DNA from: Sulfuriferula multivorans
GTDB lineage: Bacteria; Pseudomonadota; Gammaproteobacteria; Burkholderiales; Sulfuriferulaceae
NCBI RefSeq assembly: GCF_003851125.1
Contig: NZ_BGOW01000017.1
Location: forward strand, 119,033 to 183,032
Length of the DNA: 64,000 bases
Direction: 5' to 3'
Positions 56,677-64,000 of the stretch are shown one piece after another (the first letter of the stretch is position 1; the number at the start of each line of letters is the position of its first letter). The notes beneath the pieces are model-generated. The model was given only the letters and a program-made list of their open reading frames with translations. It made no database searches and had not been told where the DNA came from. A program made the position numbers and the translations under genes.

Positions 56677-56688
56677 TGCAATACCTCA

Positions 56689-57084
56689 TCAGGCCACGAT
56701 GCACAGAACTTCGCCGCCCACGCCGTTGGCGCGCGCTTTGCGATCGGTCATCACCCCATGAGAGGTCGACACGATAGCGATACCCAGTCCGTTCATCACT
56801 TTAGGAATTTCCTGGCTGCCTTTATAAATTCGCAGACCAGGGCGGCTTACGCGTTCGATTTTTTCAATTACGGGACGACCGGCATAATATTTGAGACTGA
56901 TACTCAGCTCAGGCTTGCCGTCATTTTCACGCACTGCAAAATCGTCGATAAAACCTTCGTCTTTTAACACTTGCGCAATCGCCGCCTTAACCTTGGAGGC
57001 GGGCATTGCCACACCGGTTTTTTCGACGCTTTGTGCATTGCGAATACGCGTTAGCATATCTGCGATCGGATCACTCATACTCAT
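56689..57084 (-). CDS. rpsH: 30S ribosomal protein S8
   Basis: 131 aa. [14 protein letters not shown] at the N-terminus and [30 protein letters not shown] at the C-terminus mark the family. It binds 16S rRNA helix 21. In E. coli it represses the spc operon by binding near rplE; I have not traced such a site here. Confidence 0.98.
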   Translation of the reverse strand: MSMSDPIADMLTRIRNAQSVEKTGVAMPASKVKAAIAQVLKDEGFIDDFAVRENDGKPELSISLKYYAGRPVIEKIERVSRPGLRIYKGSQEIPKVMNGLGIAIVSTSHGVMTDRKARANGVGGEVLCIVA

Positions 57085-57098
57085 TCGATATCCCCCGC

Positions 57099-57404
57099 TT
57101 ACCAGCTGGCCTTAACCATGCCTGGCACTTCACCACGCATGGCAATTTCACGCAGCTTAATGCGCCCCAGACCAAACTTACTGTATACGCCACGCGGACG
57201 ACCAGTCAGCTGACAACGATTGCGCAAACGAACCGGGCTAGCATCCCTTGGCAGCTTTTGCAATTTGAGGCGCGCTTCGTAGCGTTCCTCGTCAGACAGT
57301 TTTTCGTTACCGGCCGCAGCGAGCAACTCTGCACGCTTGGCAGCGTACTTTTTGACCGTTGCGCGGCGCTTTTTATCACGGTTGATCAAAGCAAGTTTTG
57401 CCAT
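57099..57404 (-). CDS. rpsN: 30S ribosomal protein S14 (zinc-free type)
   Basis: 101 aa, the long zinc-independent form. It has [26 protein letters not shown] and the C-terminal [31 protein letters not shown], with no CxxC pairs. It lies between rplE and rpsH. Confidence 0.98.
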   Translation of the reverse strand: MAKLALINRDKKRRATVKKYAAKRAELLAAAGNEKLSDEERYEARLKLQKLPRDASPVRLRNRCQLTGRPRGVYSKFGLGRIKLREIAMRGEVPGMVKASW

Positions 57405-57411
57405 GACATCC

Positions 57412-57951
57412 TCAGTTCTTGAACGGGAATTTAAAAGCGGCCAGCAGTGCGCGCGCTTCTTCGTCGGTATTTGCGGTGGTGGTAATGGTAATGTTCATAC
57501 CACGCAACGCGTCAATTTTGTCGTACTCAATTTCCGGGAATATGATCTGCTCGCGCACGCCCATATTGTAATTGCCGCGGCCATCAAAAGACTTGCCAGA
57601 CAACCCGCGAAAGTCCCGAATACGCGGAATAGCAACCGTTACCAAACGGTCCAGAAACTCGTACATGCGCTCGCGGCGCAGCGTTACCATGCAACCCACT
57701 GGATAATCATCACGGATTTTAAAGCCGGCGATAGATTTCTTAGACTTAGTGACGACCGCTTTTTGACCAGCGATTTTCTGCATATCACCTACGGCATGCT
57801 CCATCACTTTTTTGTCAGCCACCGCCTCGCCCACGCCCATGTTCAACGTAATCTTATCGATACGCGGCACTTCCATCACGGACTTGTAGCCAAACTGCTG
57901 AATCAGCTGAGGGGCAACCGTGGTTTTATAAAATTCCTGTAAACGAGCCAT
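57412..57951 (-). CDS. rplE: 50S ribosomal protein L5
   Basis: 179 aa. It shows [42 protein letters not shown] and the C-terminal [23 protein letters not shown]. It binds 5S rRNA and contacts P-site tRNA. It follows rplX by 9 nt. Confidence 0.98.
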   Translation of the reverse strand: MARLQEFYKTTVAPQLIQQFGYKSVMEVPRIDKITLNMGVGEAVADKKVMEHAVGDMQKIAGQKAVVTKSKKSIAGFKIRDDYPVGCMVTLRRERMYEFLDRLVTVAIPRIRDFRGLSGKSFDGRGNYNMGVREQIIFPEIEYDKIDALRGMNITITTTANTDEEARALLAAFKFPFKN

Positions 57952-57960
57952 GCTTACCCC

Positions 57961-58278
57961 TTAAGCGTCAACGACTTCGCCGTTAGACTTGAAAACCCGG
58001 ACCTTGCGACCGTCCTCAAGAACCTTGAATCCAACACGATCTGCACGCTTGGAAGTCGCGTTAAATAATGCGATGTTGGATATATGGATCGGCATTTCTT
58101 TAGACACAATCCCGCCCGCATCACCCTTAACCGGATTCGGCTTGACATGTTTTTTTACGCTATTGATGCCCTCAACCAGCAATCGGTCATCATCACGTAC
58201 ACGCAGCACCGAACCGCGCTTACCCTTGTCTTTGCCAGCAATAACAATTACGTCGTCGCCTTTACGAATTTTGTTCAC
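57961..58278 (-). CDS. rplX: 50S ribosomal protein L24
   Basis: 105-aa KOW-domain protein ([21 protein letters not shown]...). The start is GTG at 58278, supported by a perfect AAGGAGG 5 nt upstream. The open frame reaching further up would overlap rplN and is not family-like. It is an early 50S assembly initiator. Confidence 0.97.
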   Translation of the reverse strand: MNKIRKGDDVIVIAGKDKGKRGSVLRVRDDDRLLVEGINSVKKHVKPNPVKGDAGGIVSKEMPIHISNIALFNATSKRADRVGFKVLEDGRKVRVFKSNGEVVDA

Positions 58279-58288
58279 AATCGCCTCC

Positions 58289-58657
58289 TTACAGCACTTC
58301 AGGAGCCAAGGACACAATTTTCATGAAACGCTCGGTACGCAACTCACGCGTCACCGGGCCGAAAATACGTGTGCCAATCGGTTCCAGCTTGTTGTTCAGC
58401 AGGACAGCAGCGTTGCCATCGAACTTGATCAACGAGCCATCGGGCCTGCGCACGCCTTTGGCAGTGCGTACCACGACGGCGTTATAAACATCACCTTTTT
58501 TGACGCGACCACGAGGGGCAGCATCTTTGATGGTTACCTTGATGATGTCACCAATGCTTGCGTAGCGTCGCTTGGATCCGCCAAGCACCTTGATGCACAT
58601 AACAGAGCGTGCACCGGTATTGTCGGCAACATCCAGCCTGGACTGCATTTGAATCAT
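58289..58657 (-). CDS. rplN: 50S ribosomal protein L14
   Basis: 122 aa. [26 protein letters not shown] and [34 protein letters not shown] are diagnostic. It forms bridges between subunits. It is the first gene after the spc-type promoter and its 100-nt leader. GGAG lies just before the ATG. Confidence 0.98.
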   Translation of the reverse strand: MIQMQSRLDVADNTGARSVMCIKVLGGSKRRYASIGDIIKVTIKDAAPRGRVKKGDVYNAVVVRTAKGVRRPDGSLIKFDGNAAVLLNNKLEPIGTRIFGPVTRELRTERFMKIVSLAPEVL

Positions 58658-58757
58658 TTAAACTCTCCAACTTAACCCGCCGAGCCAGGTTCCCCTGTCA
58701 AGACAGCTAGTTTTGGACCCGTACGGGGAAGACCGCCGTTTCCGGCGAGACGAAAAG
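58658..58757 (-). promoter_or_regulatory. structured 5' leader of the spc operon
   Basis: In transcript order it holds three compact hairpins: CGCCG-GAAA-CGGCG with a GNRA tetraloop (58734-58747), CCCGTACGGG (58718-58727) and CTGTC-TT-GACAG (58695-58706). None is followed by a T-run, so simple termination is unlikely. A ribosomal-protein binding site or an RNA-stability element is possible. Confidence 0.5.
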
Positions 58758-58763
58758 CGTTAG

Positions 58764-58792
58764 ACTATACCAGCCCTTTAGAAAAAGCGCAA
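58764..58792 (-). promoter_or_regulatory. probable spc-operon sigma-70 promoter
   Basis: Minus-strand TTGCGC (58787-58792), 17-bp spacer, TATAGT (58764-58769). It lies in the 140-bp gap between rpsQ and rplN, where the spc promoter lies in E. coli. The other gaps between genes from rpsJ to rpsQ are mostly much shorter. Confidence 0.7.
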
Positions 58793-58797
58793 CATTA

Positions 58798-59067
58798 TTA
58801 TGCTGCGCGTCCTTTCTCTACCAACGCGGCAACACGCCATGATTTGGTTTTTGCAATGGGGCGGCACTCTTCGATAATCACCATATCGCCCTCATGAAAC
58901 TCATTATTCTCATCGTGCGCGTGGTATTTCTTGGACAAGCGCATCACTTTTCCGATCACAGGATGCTTAACCTTGCGCTCGACCAAAACCGTGACTGTTT
59001 TGTCCATTTTATCGCTGACGACGCGCCCTGACAGGCTACGTGCAACCTTGATTTCGGCTTCGCTCAT
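58798..59067 (-). CDS. rpsQ: 30S ribosomal protein S17
   Basis: 89 aa. OB fold with [29 protein letters not shown] and [21 protein letters not shown]. It is the last gene of the S10 operon. Its ATG overlaps the rpmC stop (ATGA). Confidence 0.98.
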   Translation of the reverse strand: MSEAEIKVARSLSGRVVSDKMDKTVTVLVERKVKHPVIGKVMRLSKKYHAHDENNEFHEGDMVIIEECRPIAKTKSWRVAALVEKGRAA

Positions 59068-59267
59068 TTATTTACCGCTTTCAGTTCGTTCTCGCGCTGA
59101 ATCGTATGGATACGCGCTATATTTTTGCGCAACTTACCCAGTTCACTGGTTTTGTTGGTTTGCTGAGTCGCCACCTGCATACGCAGACTGAATTGGGCAC
59201 GCAGCAAATCCAGCAATTCCTGTTTGATTTCAGTAGAGGATTTGGTTCTCAGTTCGCTAGCATTCAT
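59064..59267 (-). CDS. rpmC: 50S ribosomal protein L29
   Basis: 67 aa. [32 protein letters not shown] and [15 protein letters not shown] show the family's two-helix hairpin. It is at the exit tunnel with L23. It is directly after rplP. Confidence 0.97.
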   Translation of the reverse strand: MNASELRTKSSTEIKQELLDLLRAQFSLRMQVATQQTNKTSELGKLRKNIARIHTIQRENELKAVNK

Positions 59268-59269
59268 AA

Positions 59270-59686
59270 TTAGCTACCTATCATTCTAGTGACAAACGCT
59301 GTCTGAATAGGCAGTTTGGCCGCGGCCAGGCGGAAAGCCTCACGCGCCAATACCTCATCAACGCCGTCCATTTCATAAAGCATCTTGCCAGGCTGAATCT
59401 CTGCAACGTAGTACTCTGGATTACCTTTACCATTACCCATACGGACTTCAGCCGGTTTTTCCGAAATTGGCTTATCCGGGAAAATACGTATCCAGATACG
59501 CCCACCACGCTTGATGTGACGCGTCATAGCTCGGCGCGCAGCTTCAATTTGGCGCGCGGTCAAACGACCACGACCAATTGCTTTCAAGCCATACTCACCA
59601 AAGCTGACTTTATTTCCGCGCGTAGCAATGCCGGTATTACGACCTTTTTGCTCTTTGCGATACTTTCTTCTAGTTGGCTGCAGCAT
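59270..59686 (-). CDS. rplP: 50S ribosomal protein L16
   Basis: 138 aa. It begins [17 protein letters not shown] and contains [41 protein letters not shown]. It assembles late, near the A site. Its first 17 bases overlap the end of rpsC, a normal tight junction. Confidence 0.98.
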   Translation of the reverse strand: MLQPTRRKYRKEQKGRNTGIATRGNKVSFGEYGLKAIGRGRLTARQIEAARRAMTRHIKRGGRIWIRIFPDKPISEKPAEVRMGNGKGNPEYYVAEIQPGKMLYEMDGVDEVLAREAFRLAAAKLPIQTAFVTRMIGS

Positions 59687-60380
59687 GTTTCGCTCCTGGC
59701 TTTCTTACGCGTTTTTCCGGTTCGGCCGGGGCTGCTGCAGGCTGCTCGCCCTTGGCCAGCGCGTCACCTTTGTACACCCACACCTTGACACCGATAATGC
59801 CATACGTGGTTTTGGCTTCATGAAAGCCATAGTCAATATCCGCACGCAAAGTATGCAGGGGTACACGACCCTCGCGATACCATTCGGTACGCGCAATCTC
59901 CGCGCCGTTCAAGCGGCCAGAGCTCATGATCTTGATGCCCTGCGCACCCAGACGCATGGCATTCTGCATCGCGCGCTTCATGGCGCGACGAAACATGATG
60001 CGCTTTTCCAGCTGGCTGGCAATATTTGCGGCAATTAGCTGCGCATCGACTTCAGGCTTGCGCACCTCCTCAATATTGATATGTACCGGTACGCCCATCA
60101 TTTTCTGGACTTGTGATTTCAGCGCCTCGATATCCTCGCCTTTTTTACCAATCACGATACCAGGACGCGCACTGTGAATAGTGATGCGCGCGTTTTTGGC
60201 CGGGCGCTCGATGACAATCTTGCTTACCGATGCATTTGCCAGCTTCTTTTTCAGGAAGTCGCGGACTTTCACATCCTCATTCAAGGTTGCAGCAAACGTG
60301 CGGTTACCTGCATACCACTTGGAAGTCCAGTTACGCGCGACCGCCAGGCGAAACCCAATCGGGTGGATCTTCTGTCCCAT
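59670..60380 (-). CDS. rpsC: 30S ribosomal protein S3
   Basis: 236 aa. [23 protein letters not shown] at the start, KH domain with [26 protein letters not shown], and C-terminal [27 protein letters not shown]. It lines the mRNA entry channel. A basic, Pro/Ala-rich tail ends the protein. It is 9 nt after rplV. Confidence 0.98.
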   Translation of the reverse strand: MGQKIHPIGFRLAVARNWTSKWYAGNRTFAATLNEDVKVRDFLKKKLANASVSKIVIERPAKNARITIHSARPGIVIGKKGEDIEALKSQVQKMMGVPVHINIEEVRKPEVDAQLIAANIASQLEKRIMFRRAMKRAMQNAMRLGAQGIKIMSSGRLNGAEIARTEWYREGRVPLHTLRADIDYGFHEAKTTYGIIGVKVWVYKGDALAKGEQPAAAPAEPEKRVRKPGAKHAAAN

Positions 60381-60389
60381 GCTCGTTCC

Positions 60390-60722
60390 TTATTCGTCGC
60401 CGACCGTCACAACAATGTGACAAGTCTGTTTGTTGATGCGGTTACCACGACCTTTGGCACGCGCCATGAATCGCTTCATGGAAGGCCCCTGGTCAACGGT
60501 AATAACAGCGACTTTTAATTCATCGATGTCCGCGCCCTCGTTATGCTCAGCATTGGCTATAGCCGATTCCAGCACTTTCTTGATTACGCCCGCGCCTTTT
60601 TTTGGACTAAAGGCCAGGATATTCAGCGCCTTATCCACGGGCAAGCCGCGAATCTGATCAGCCACCAACCGGCCTTTTTGTGCCGACATGTGGGTGCCTC
60701 GTAATACTGCAGAAACTCTCAT
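60390..60722 (-). CDS. rplV: 50S ribosomal protein L22
   Basis: 110 aa. It starts [26 protein letters not shown] (a tandem ATG one codon earlier is possible) and has the exit-tunnel beta-hairpin region [22 protein letters not shown]. Length and context are normal. Confidence 0.98.
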   Translation of the reverse strand: MRVSAVLRGTHMSAQKGRLVADQIRGLPVDKALNILAFSPKKGAGVIKKVLESAIANAEHNEGADIDELKVAVITVDQGPSMKRFMARAKGRGNRINKQTCHIVVTVGDE

Positions 60723-60730
60723 CATGGCTC

Positions 60731-61006
60731 CTATCTCTTGGCTTTCTTGTCGGCCGCGTGCCCTTTGAAGGTGCGAGTCAATGAAAACTCACCCAACTTG
60801 TGGCCTACCATGTTTTCGGAAATAAACACTGGCACATGCTGCTTGCCATTGTGAACTGCTATTGTCAGACCAATGAAATCTGGCAGCACCGTAGAACGGC
60901 GTGACCAGGTTTTAATCGGCCGCTTATCATTACCCGCGCGCGCTGCATCCACCTTCTTTTGCAGATGATCGTCAACAAACGGGCCTTTTTTAACTGAACG
61001 TGGCAT
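60731..61006 (-). CDS. rpsS: 30S ribosomal protein S19
   Basis: 91 aa. [18 protein letters not shown] and [44 protein letters not shown] are clear. It acts in the 30S head with S13. It is 13 nt after rplB. Confidence 0.99.
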   Translation of the reverse strand: MPRSVKKGPFVDDHLQKKVDAARAGNDKRPIKTWSRRSTVLPDFIGLTIAVHNGKQHVPVFISENMVGHKLGEFSLTRTFKGHAADKKAKR

Positions 61007-61019
61007 AACTCTTTACCCT

Positions 61020-61847
61020 TTAACGTTTATGACGACGACGCACAATCATGCCGCTGGTGCGTTTGTTGCGGCGCGTACGGAAACCCTTGGCCGGTACACC
61101 CCACGGACTGACCGGGTGGCGGCCTGCCGCCGTTTTACCCTCACCACCACCGTGCGGGTGATCAACAGGGTTCATCACCACACCACGAACCGTTGGACGG
61201 ATACCGCGCCAACGAGTCGCACCTGCCTTACCCAAAGAACGCAAGGAATGTTCGCCATTGCCAACCTCGCCAATGGTAGCGCGGCAGTCAACGTGAACCT
61301 TGCGAATCTCGCCAGAGCGTAAGCGCAATTGCGCATAACTTCCTTCGCGCGCCAGCAACTGCACCGAAGTGCCGGCGGAGCGCGCAATCTGCGCACCTTT
61401 GCCAGGCAACATTTCTACGCAATGCACGGTGGTACCTACCGGAATATTCCGCAAGGGCAAGGTATTACCCGCTTTGATTGGGGCATCGGACCCATTCATC
61501 AACTGCATGCCGGCTTCGATACCTTTGGGAGCAATCACGTAGCGGCGCTCACCGTCGGCATAACACAGCAAAGCCAGATGGGCACTACGATTAGGGTCGT
61601 ATTCCAGACGTTCGACCTTCGCCGGAATGCCATCCTTGTTGCGACGGAAATCCACCAAACGGTAATGCTGTTTATGACCACCACCCATGTGACGCGTGGT
61701 AATGTGGCCGTTGTTGTTGCGTCCCGCGGTTTTGCTTTTGCTTTCCACCAGGGAAGCAATCGGTTTGCCTTTGTGCAAACCGGGAGTGACAACCTTGACG
61801 ACAGCGCGGCGGCCAGGGGAAGTTGGTTTAACTTTAATAAGTGCCAT
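61020..61847 (-). CDS. rplB: 50S ribosomal protein L2
   Basis: 275 aa. It contains [26 protein letters not shown] and the peptidyl-transferase-linked [17 protein letters not shown] with the conserved His. The ends ([17 protein letters not shown]) are intact. It is 12 nt after rplW. Confidence 0.99.
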   Translation of the reverse strand: MALIKVKPTSPGRRAVVKVVTPGLHKGKPIASLVESKSKTAGRNNNGHITTRHMGGGHKQHYRLVDFRRNKDGIPAKVERLEYDPNRSAHLALLCYADGERRYVIAPKGIEAGMQLMNGSDAPIKAGNTLPLRNIPVGTTVHCVEMLPGKGAQIARSAGTSVQLLAREGSYAQLRLRSGEIRKVHVDCRATIGEVGNGEHSLRSLGKAGATRWRGIRPTVRGVVMNPVDHPHGGGEGKTAAGRHPVSPWGVPAKGFRTRRNKRTSGMIVRRRHKR

Positions 61848-61859
61848 TTTTATTTACTC

Positions 61860-62171
61860 CTACTGCCCGGCCGTGAAGTTGATTTCCTGCCCTGGCTTCA
61901 GGCAGACAAAGGCTTTTTTCCAGTCGCTGCGGCGACCCATGAAGCGACCGAAGCGCTTTTGTTTGCCCTTGACATTGGCAATCTGCACACTCTCCACCTG
62001 CACCTTGAACAGCAACTCAACAGCAGCTTTGACCTCAGGCTTGGTAGCATCCGAAGCTACACGGAAAATAACCTGTTCATGCTTGTCTGCAACGTAAGTG
62101 CTTTTTTCTGAAACCTGCGGCGCAAGGATAACCTGCAGCAAACGCGCATCATTGAATTTAGTGGGGCTCAT
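61860..62171 (-). CDS. rplW: 50S ribosomal protein L23
   Basis: 103 aa. It shows [25 protein letters not shown] and [29 protein letters not shown]. It docks trigger factor and SRP at the tunnel exit. Its ATG overlaps the rplD stop (ATGA). Confidence 0.98.
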   Translation of the reverse strand: MSPTKFNDARLLQVILAPQVSEKSTYVADKHEQVIFRVASDATKPEVKAAVELLFKVQVESVQIANVKGKQKRFGRFMGRRSDWKKAFVCLKPGQEINFTAGQ

Positions 62172-62788
62172 GCCAGCATCTCCTCAACCATCTTGACCGC
62201 ATTTTTGGTCATCAGCACATTATCGAAATGCACCATGCTTACCGGGTCGATGTGACGCACTTCCACCACCAGCACATTGGGCAGATTGCGCGAGGACATC
62301 CACAAGTTGTCGTCCAGGCTGTCGGTCACAATCATGACGTGACCCAAACCCATCCCCTTCAACCTGTTTGCCAGGTCTTTGGTCTTGGGTGCAGCCATGG
62401 ACATGCTGTCCACTACTGACAAACGACCTTCGCTGGCCAGCTTCGACATAATCGAAGCAATACCCGCACGGTACATCTTGCGATTGACCTTTTGCGTGAA
62501 ATTTTCTTCAGGACTGTTCGGGAAAGCACGACCACCTCCACGCCAAATCGGGCTGGAAGTCATACCAGAACGGGCGCGACCGGTGCCTTTCTGACGCCAC
62601 GGCTTTTTGGTGCTGTGCTTGACCGTGCGACGATCTTTTTGTGCACGGTCACCACTACGGGCATTCGCCATATACGCAGTGACCACTTGGTGCACCAGCG
62701 CTTCGTTGTATTCGCGCCCGAATAATTCGTCGGAAGCGACCAGTGTACTGGTCGCCTGACCTTGCTCGTTGATTACCTTAAGTTCCAT
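62168..62788 (-). CDS. rplD: 50S ribosomal protein L4
   Basis: 206 aa. The tunnel loop [29 protein letters not shown] is intact. In E. coli L4 also autoregulates the S10 operon. Here the S10 leader is too short (about 37 nt) for the E. coli-type L4 structure. It overlaps rplC by one base. Confidence 0.98.
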   Translation of the reverse strand: MELKVINEQGQATSTLVASDELFGREYNEALVHQVVTAYMANARSGDRAQKDRRTVKHSTKKPWRQKGTGRARSGMTSSPIWRGGGRAFPNSPEENFTQKVNRKMYRAGIASIMSKLASEGRLSVVDSMSMAAPKTKDLANRLKGMGLGHVMIVTDSLDDNLWMSSRNLPNVLVVEVRHIDPVSMVHFDNVLMTKNAVKMVEEMLA

Positions 62789-63432
62789 TATGCACCTGCC
62801 TTCACACTGGGGCGCACTACCACGTGCCCACCCTTGGACCCAGGCACAGCGCCTTTGATCAGGATTAACTGGCGCTCAGTATCTACACGAACCACTTCCA
62901 GCTTCTGCACGGTACGCTGAACCGCACCCAGATGGCCGGTCATTCGCTTGCCCGGAAAAACACGACCGGGATCCTGCGCCTGACCAATCGATCCAGGCAC
63001 ATTGTGGGAACGCGAGTTACCGTGCGAGGCGCGGTTAGATGAGAAGTGGTGGCGCTTGATAACACCGGCATAACCCTTACCCTGGGTGGTACCGGTTACA
63101 TCCACCAATTGTCCGGCCTGGAAAATTTCCACGCTGACCACGCCACCCAGCTGCAATGAAGCAGCATCGGCATCGGTCAGGCGAAATTCCTTGAGAAGCG
63201 TACCCGCTTCTACTGCAGCCTTGGCGAGATGCCCCGCTTCAGCCTTGGTTACACGGCTGGCACGACGCACACCATAGGCAACCTGCACTGCCGCATAGCC
63301 ATCGGTAGCAGGGGTCTTGATCTGGGTCACACGGTTGTTCGACACATCCAGCACAGTGACAGGGACGGTTGAACCATCCTCGGCAAACAGCCTGGTCATG
63401 CCGATCTTGCGACCGACGAGTCCTAAACTCAT
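62788..63432 (-). CDS. rplC: 50S ribosomal protein L3
   Basis: 214 aa. It starts [20 protein letters not shown], and has [38 protein letters not shown] with the methylation-site Gln region, then [15 protein letters not shown]. It lies 84 bp after rpsJ. Confidence 0.99.
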   Translation of the reverse strand: MSLGLVGRKIGMTRLFAEDGSTVPVTVLDVSNNRVTQIKTPATDGYAAVQVAYGVRRASRVTKAEAGHLAKAAVEAGTLLKEFRLTDADAASLQLGGVVSVEIFQAGQLVDVTGTTQGKGYAGVIKRHHFSSNRASHGNSRSHNVPGSIGQAQDPGRVFPGKRMTGHLGAVQRTVQKLEVVRVDTERQLILIKGAVPGSKGGHVVVRPSVKAGA

Positions 63433-63516
63433 TTTTCTATCCTTAGCAAAAAGGCGCCGATTTCAATTGACCGGCATTTTTTATCCCCGGGAAAACCGCC
63501 CGGTACGGATACAAAC

Positions 63517-63825
63517 TTAAACTTTGATTTCTACTTCCACGCCCGCAGGCAAGTCCAGCTTCATTAACGCATCTACGGTTTTGTCTGTAGGATCGATAAT
63601 ATCCATCAGACGTAAATGGGTACGAATTTCGAACTGATCGCGCGAGGTTTTGTTGACGTGAGGGGAACGCAATACGTCAAAGCGCTCTATCGAGGTTGGC
63701 AGAGGCACAGGACCCTTTACCACCGCACCCGTACGTTTCGCAGTCTCGACGATTTCGAGTGCGGACTGGTCAATAAGGCGATAGTCAAACGCCTTGAGGC
63801 GGATGCGAATTTTCTGGTTTTGCAT
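63517..63825 (-). CDS. rpsJ: 30S ribosomal protein S10
   Basis: 102 aa. It starts [22 protein letters not shown] and contains [33 protein letters not shown]. Also known as NusE in antitermination. It is the first gene of the S10 operon, 44 nt from the candidate promoter's -10 box. Confidence 0.99.
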   Translation of the reverse strand: MQNQKIRIRLKAFDYRLIDQSALEIVETAKRTGAVVKGPVPLPTSIERFDVLRSPHVNKTSRDQFEIRTHLRLMDIIDPTDKTVDALMKLDLPAGVEVEIKV

Positions 63826-63858
63826 AGCAGTACCCTAAAGAGCAGAACATCAAACGCG

Positions 63859-63884
63859 AAAAGGCGGAATTATACCGCCCTTTT
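63859..63884. terminator. terminator behind tuf, overlapping the S10 promoter
   Basis: AAAAGGCGG and CCGCC(C)TTTT form a stem around the loop AATTATA. T-runs occur on both strands. It lies 23 nt past the tuf stop. Confidence 0.75.
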
Positions 63885-63898
63885 GCACTTTTCAGCAA
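63869..63898 (-). promoter_or_regulatory. candidate S10-operon promoter
   Basis: Minus-strand TTGCTG (63893-63898), 18-bp spacer, perfect TATAAT (63869-63874). The -10 box is the loop of the tuf terminator hairpin. Confidence 0.6.
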
Positions 63899-63906
63899 AC
63901 TTGTTA

Positions 63907-64000
63907 TTACTCGACGATTTTCGCGACCACACCGGCGCCGACGGTACGACCACCTTCACGTATCGCGAAGCGCAGGCCTTCTTCCATCGCCACCGGCGCA
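63907..64000 (-). CDS. tuf: elongation factor Tu, C-terminal end (partial)
   Basis: The last 31 codons of EF-Tu, running off the window edge: [20 protein letters not shown], then [10 protein letters not shown] and TAA. This is the invariant C-terminus of domain III. Position just before rpsJ matches the str/S10 junction of proteobacteria, so fusA, rpsG and rpsL are expected beyond the edge. Confidence 0.96.
   Translation of the reverse strand, partial: APVAMEEGLRFAIREGGRTVGAGVVAKIVE

Noticed and set aside
59670..59686. Frameshift at the rpsC/rplP junction
   Set aside because: The 17-bp overlap leaves both proteins with normal family ends.
1..64000. CRISPR arrays, insertion sequences, prophage, integrons
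   Set aside because: I saw no spaced direct repeats, transposase or integrase genes, or attachment-site pairs in the window.

Overview
The window is a 64 kb piece of a betaproteobacterial chromosome. The ribosomal-protein order, the fmdB/DUF502/aspS/nudB/endonuclease/clsB neighbourhood and the yebC-ruvCAB-ybgC-tolQRAB-pal-ybgF-queE-queC run are all typical of Betaproteobacteria. Periplasmic DsrE-like proteins and a YeeE/YedE sulfur transporter fit a Nitrosomonadales-like (Sulfuricellaceae or Gallionellaceae type) sulfur or iron chemolithotroph. That last placement is inference. I see no phage, insertion sequence, CRISPR array, rRNA gene or complete tRNA gene.

Layout. 1-3.7 kb (+): flippase-like membrane protein, a tiny secreted repeat protein, an MpaB/DUF2236 oxygenase-like protein and a bestrophin. 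3.7-9.5 kb (-): YcaO, a TRAP transporter pair (DctQ, DctM) with no binding protein beside it, a GDSL lipoprotein esterase and PmbA. DarP is divergent. 10.1-11.3 kb: YeeE/YedE. 11.5-21.2 kb (-): one long co-directional run covering queuosine precursor synthesis (queC, queE), the Tol-Pal envelope system, the RuvABC Holliday-junction machinery and yebC. A 350-bp spacer of unknown role separates tolB from pal. 21.2-22.7 kb (+): HerA/YjgR-like ATPase.

22.7-27.6 kb is the most individual region. It holds a secreted orphan protein, a periplasmic DsrE-like protein, a NarL/UhpA-type response regulator and its NarX/UhpB-type kinase, a 34-nt perfect inverted repeat, a second divergent periplasmic DsrE-like protein and an HMA-like small protein. 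It looks like a compact sulfur- or redox-sensing module. 27.7-35.5 kb: clsB, an endonuclease-family protein, an EAL-GGDEF protein, nudB, an orphan gene, aspS, DUF502 and fmdB. 35.5-41.5 kb (-): a second signalling cluster with hybrid kinase, ABC-type periplasmic binding protein, NarL-type regulator and TonB-dependent receptor. A plus-strand terminator inside it suggests an unannotated small RNA. 41.5-49.9 kb: Aas-like acyl-ACP synthetase, ssb, YajR-like MFS transporter, then divergent uvrA, glycerate 2-kinase and a SAM hydrolase (DUF62).

49.9-64 kb (-): the complete S10, spc and alpha ribosomal operons in series (rpsJ to rplQ, including secY, infA, rpmJ and rpoA), preceded by the 3' end of tuf. 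Candidate promoters lie before rpsJ (inside the tuf terminator hairpin), before rplN (with a structured leader) and before rpsM. Several starts are non-AUG: GTG for rplX, rpsD, ruvC, tolQ and pmbA, TTG for secY and queE.
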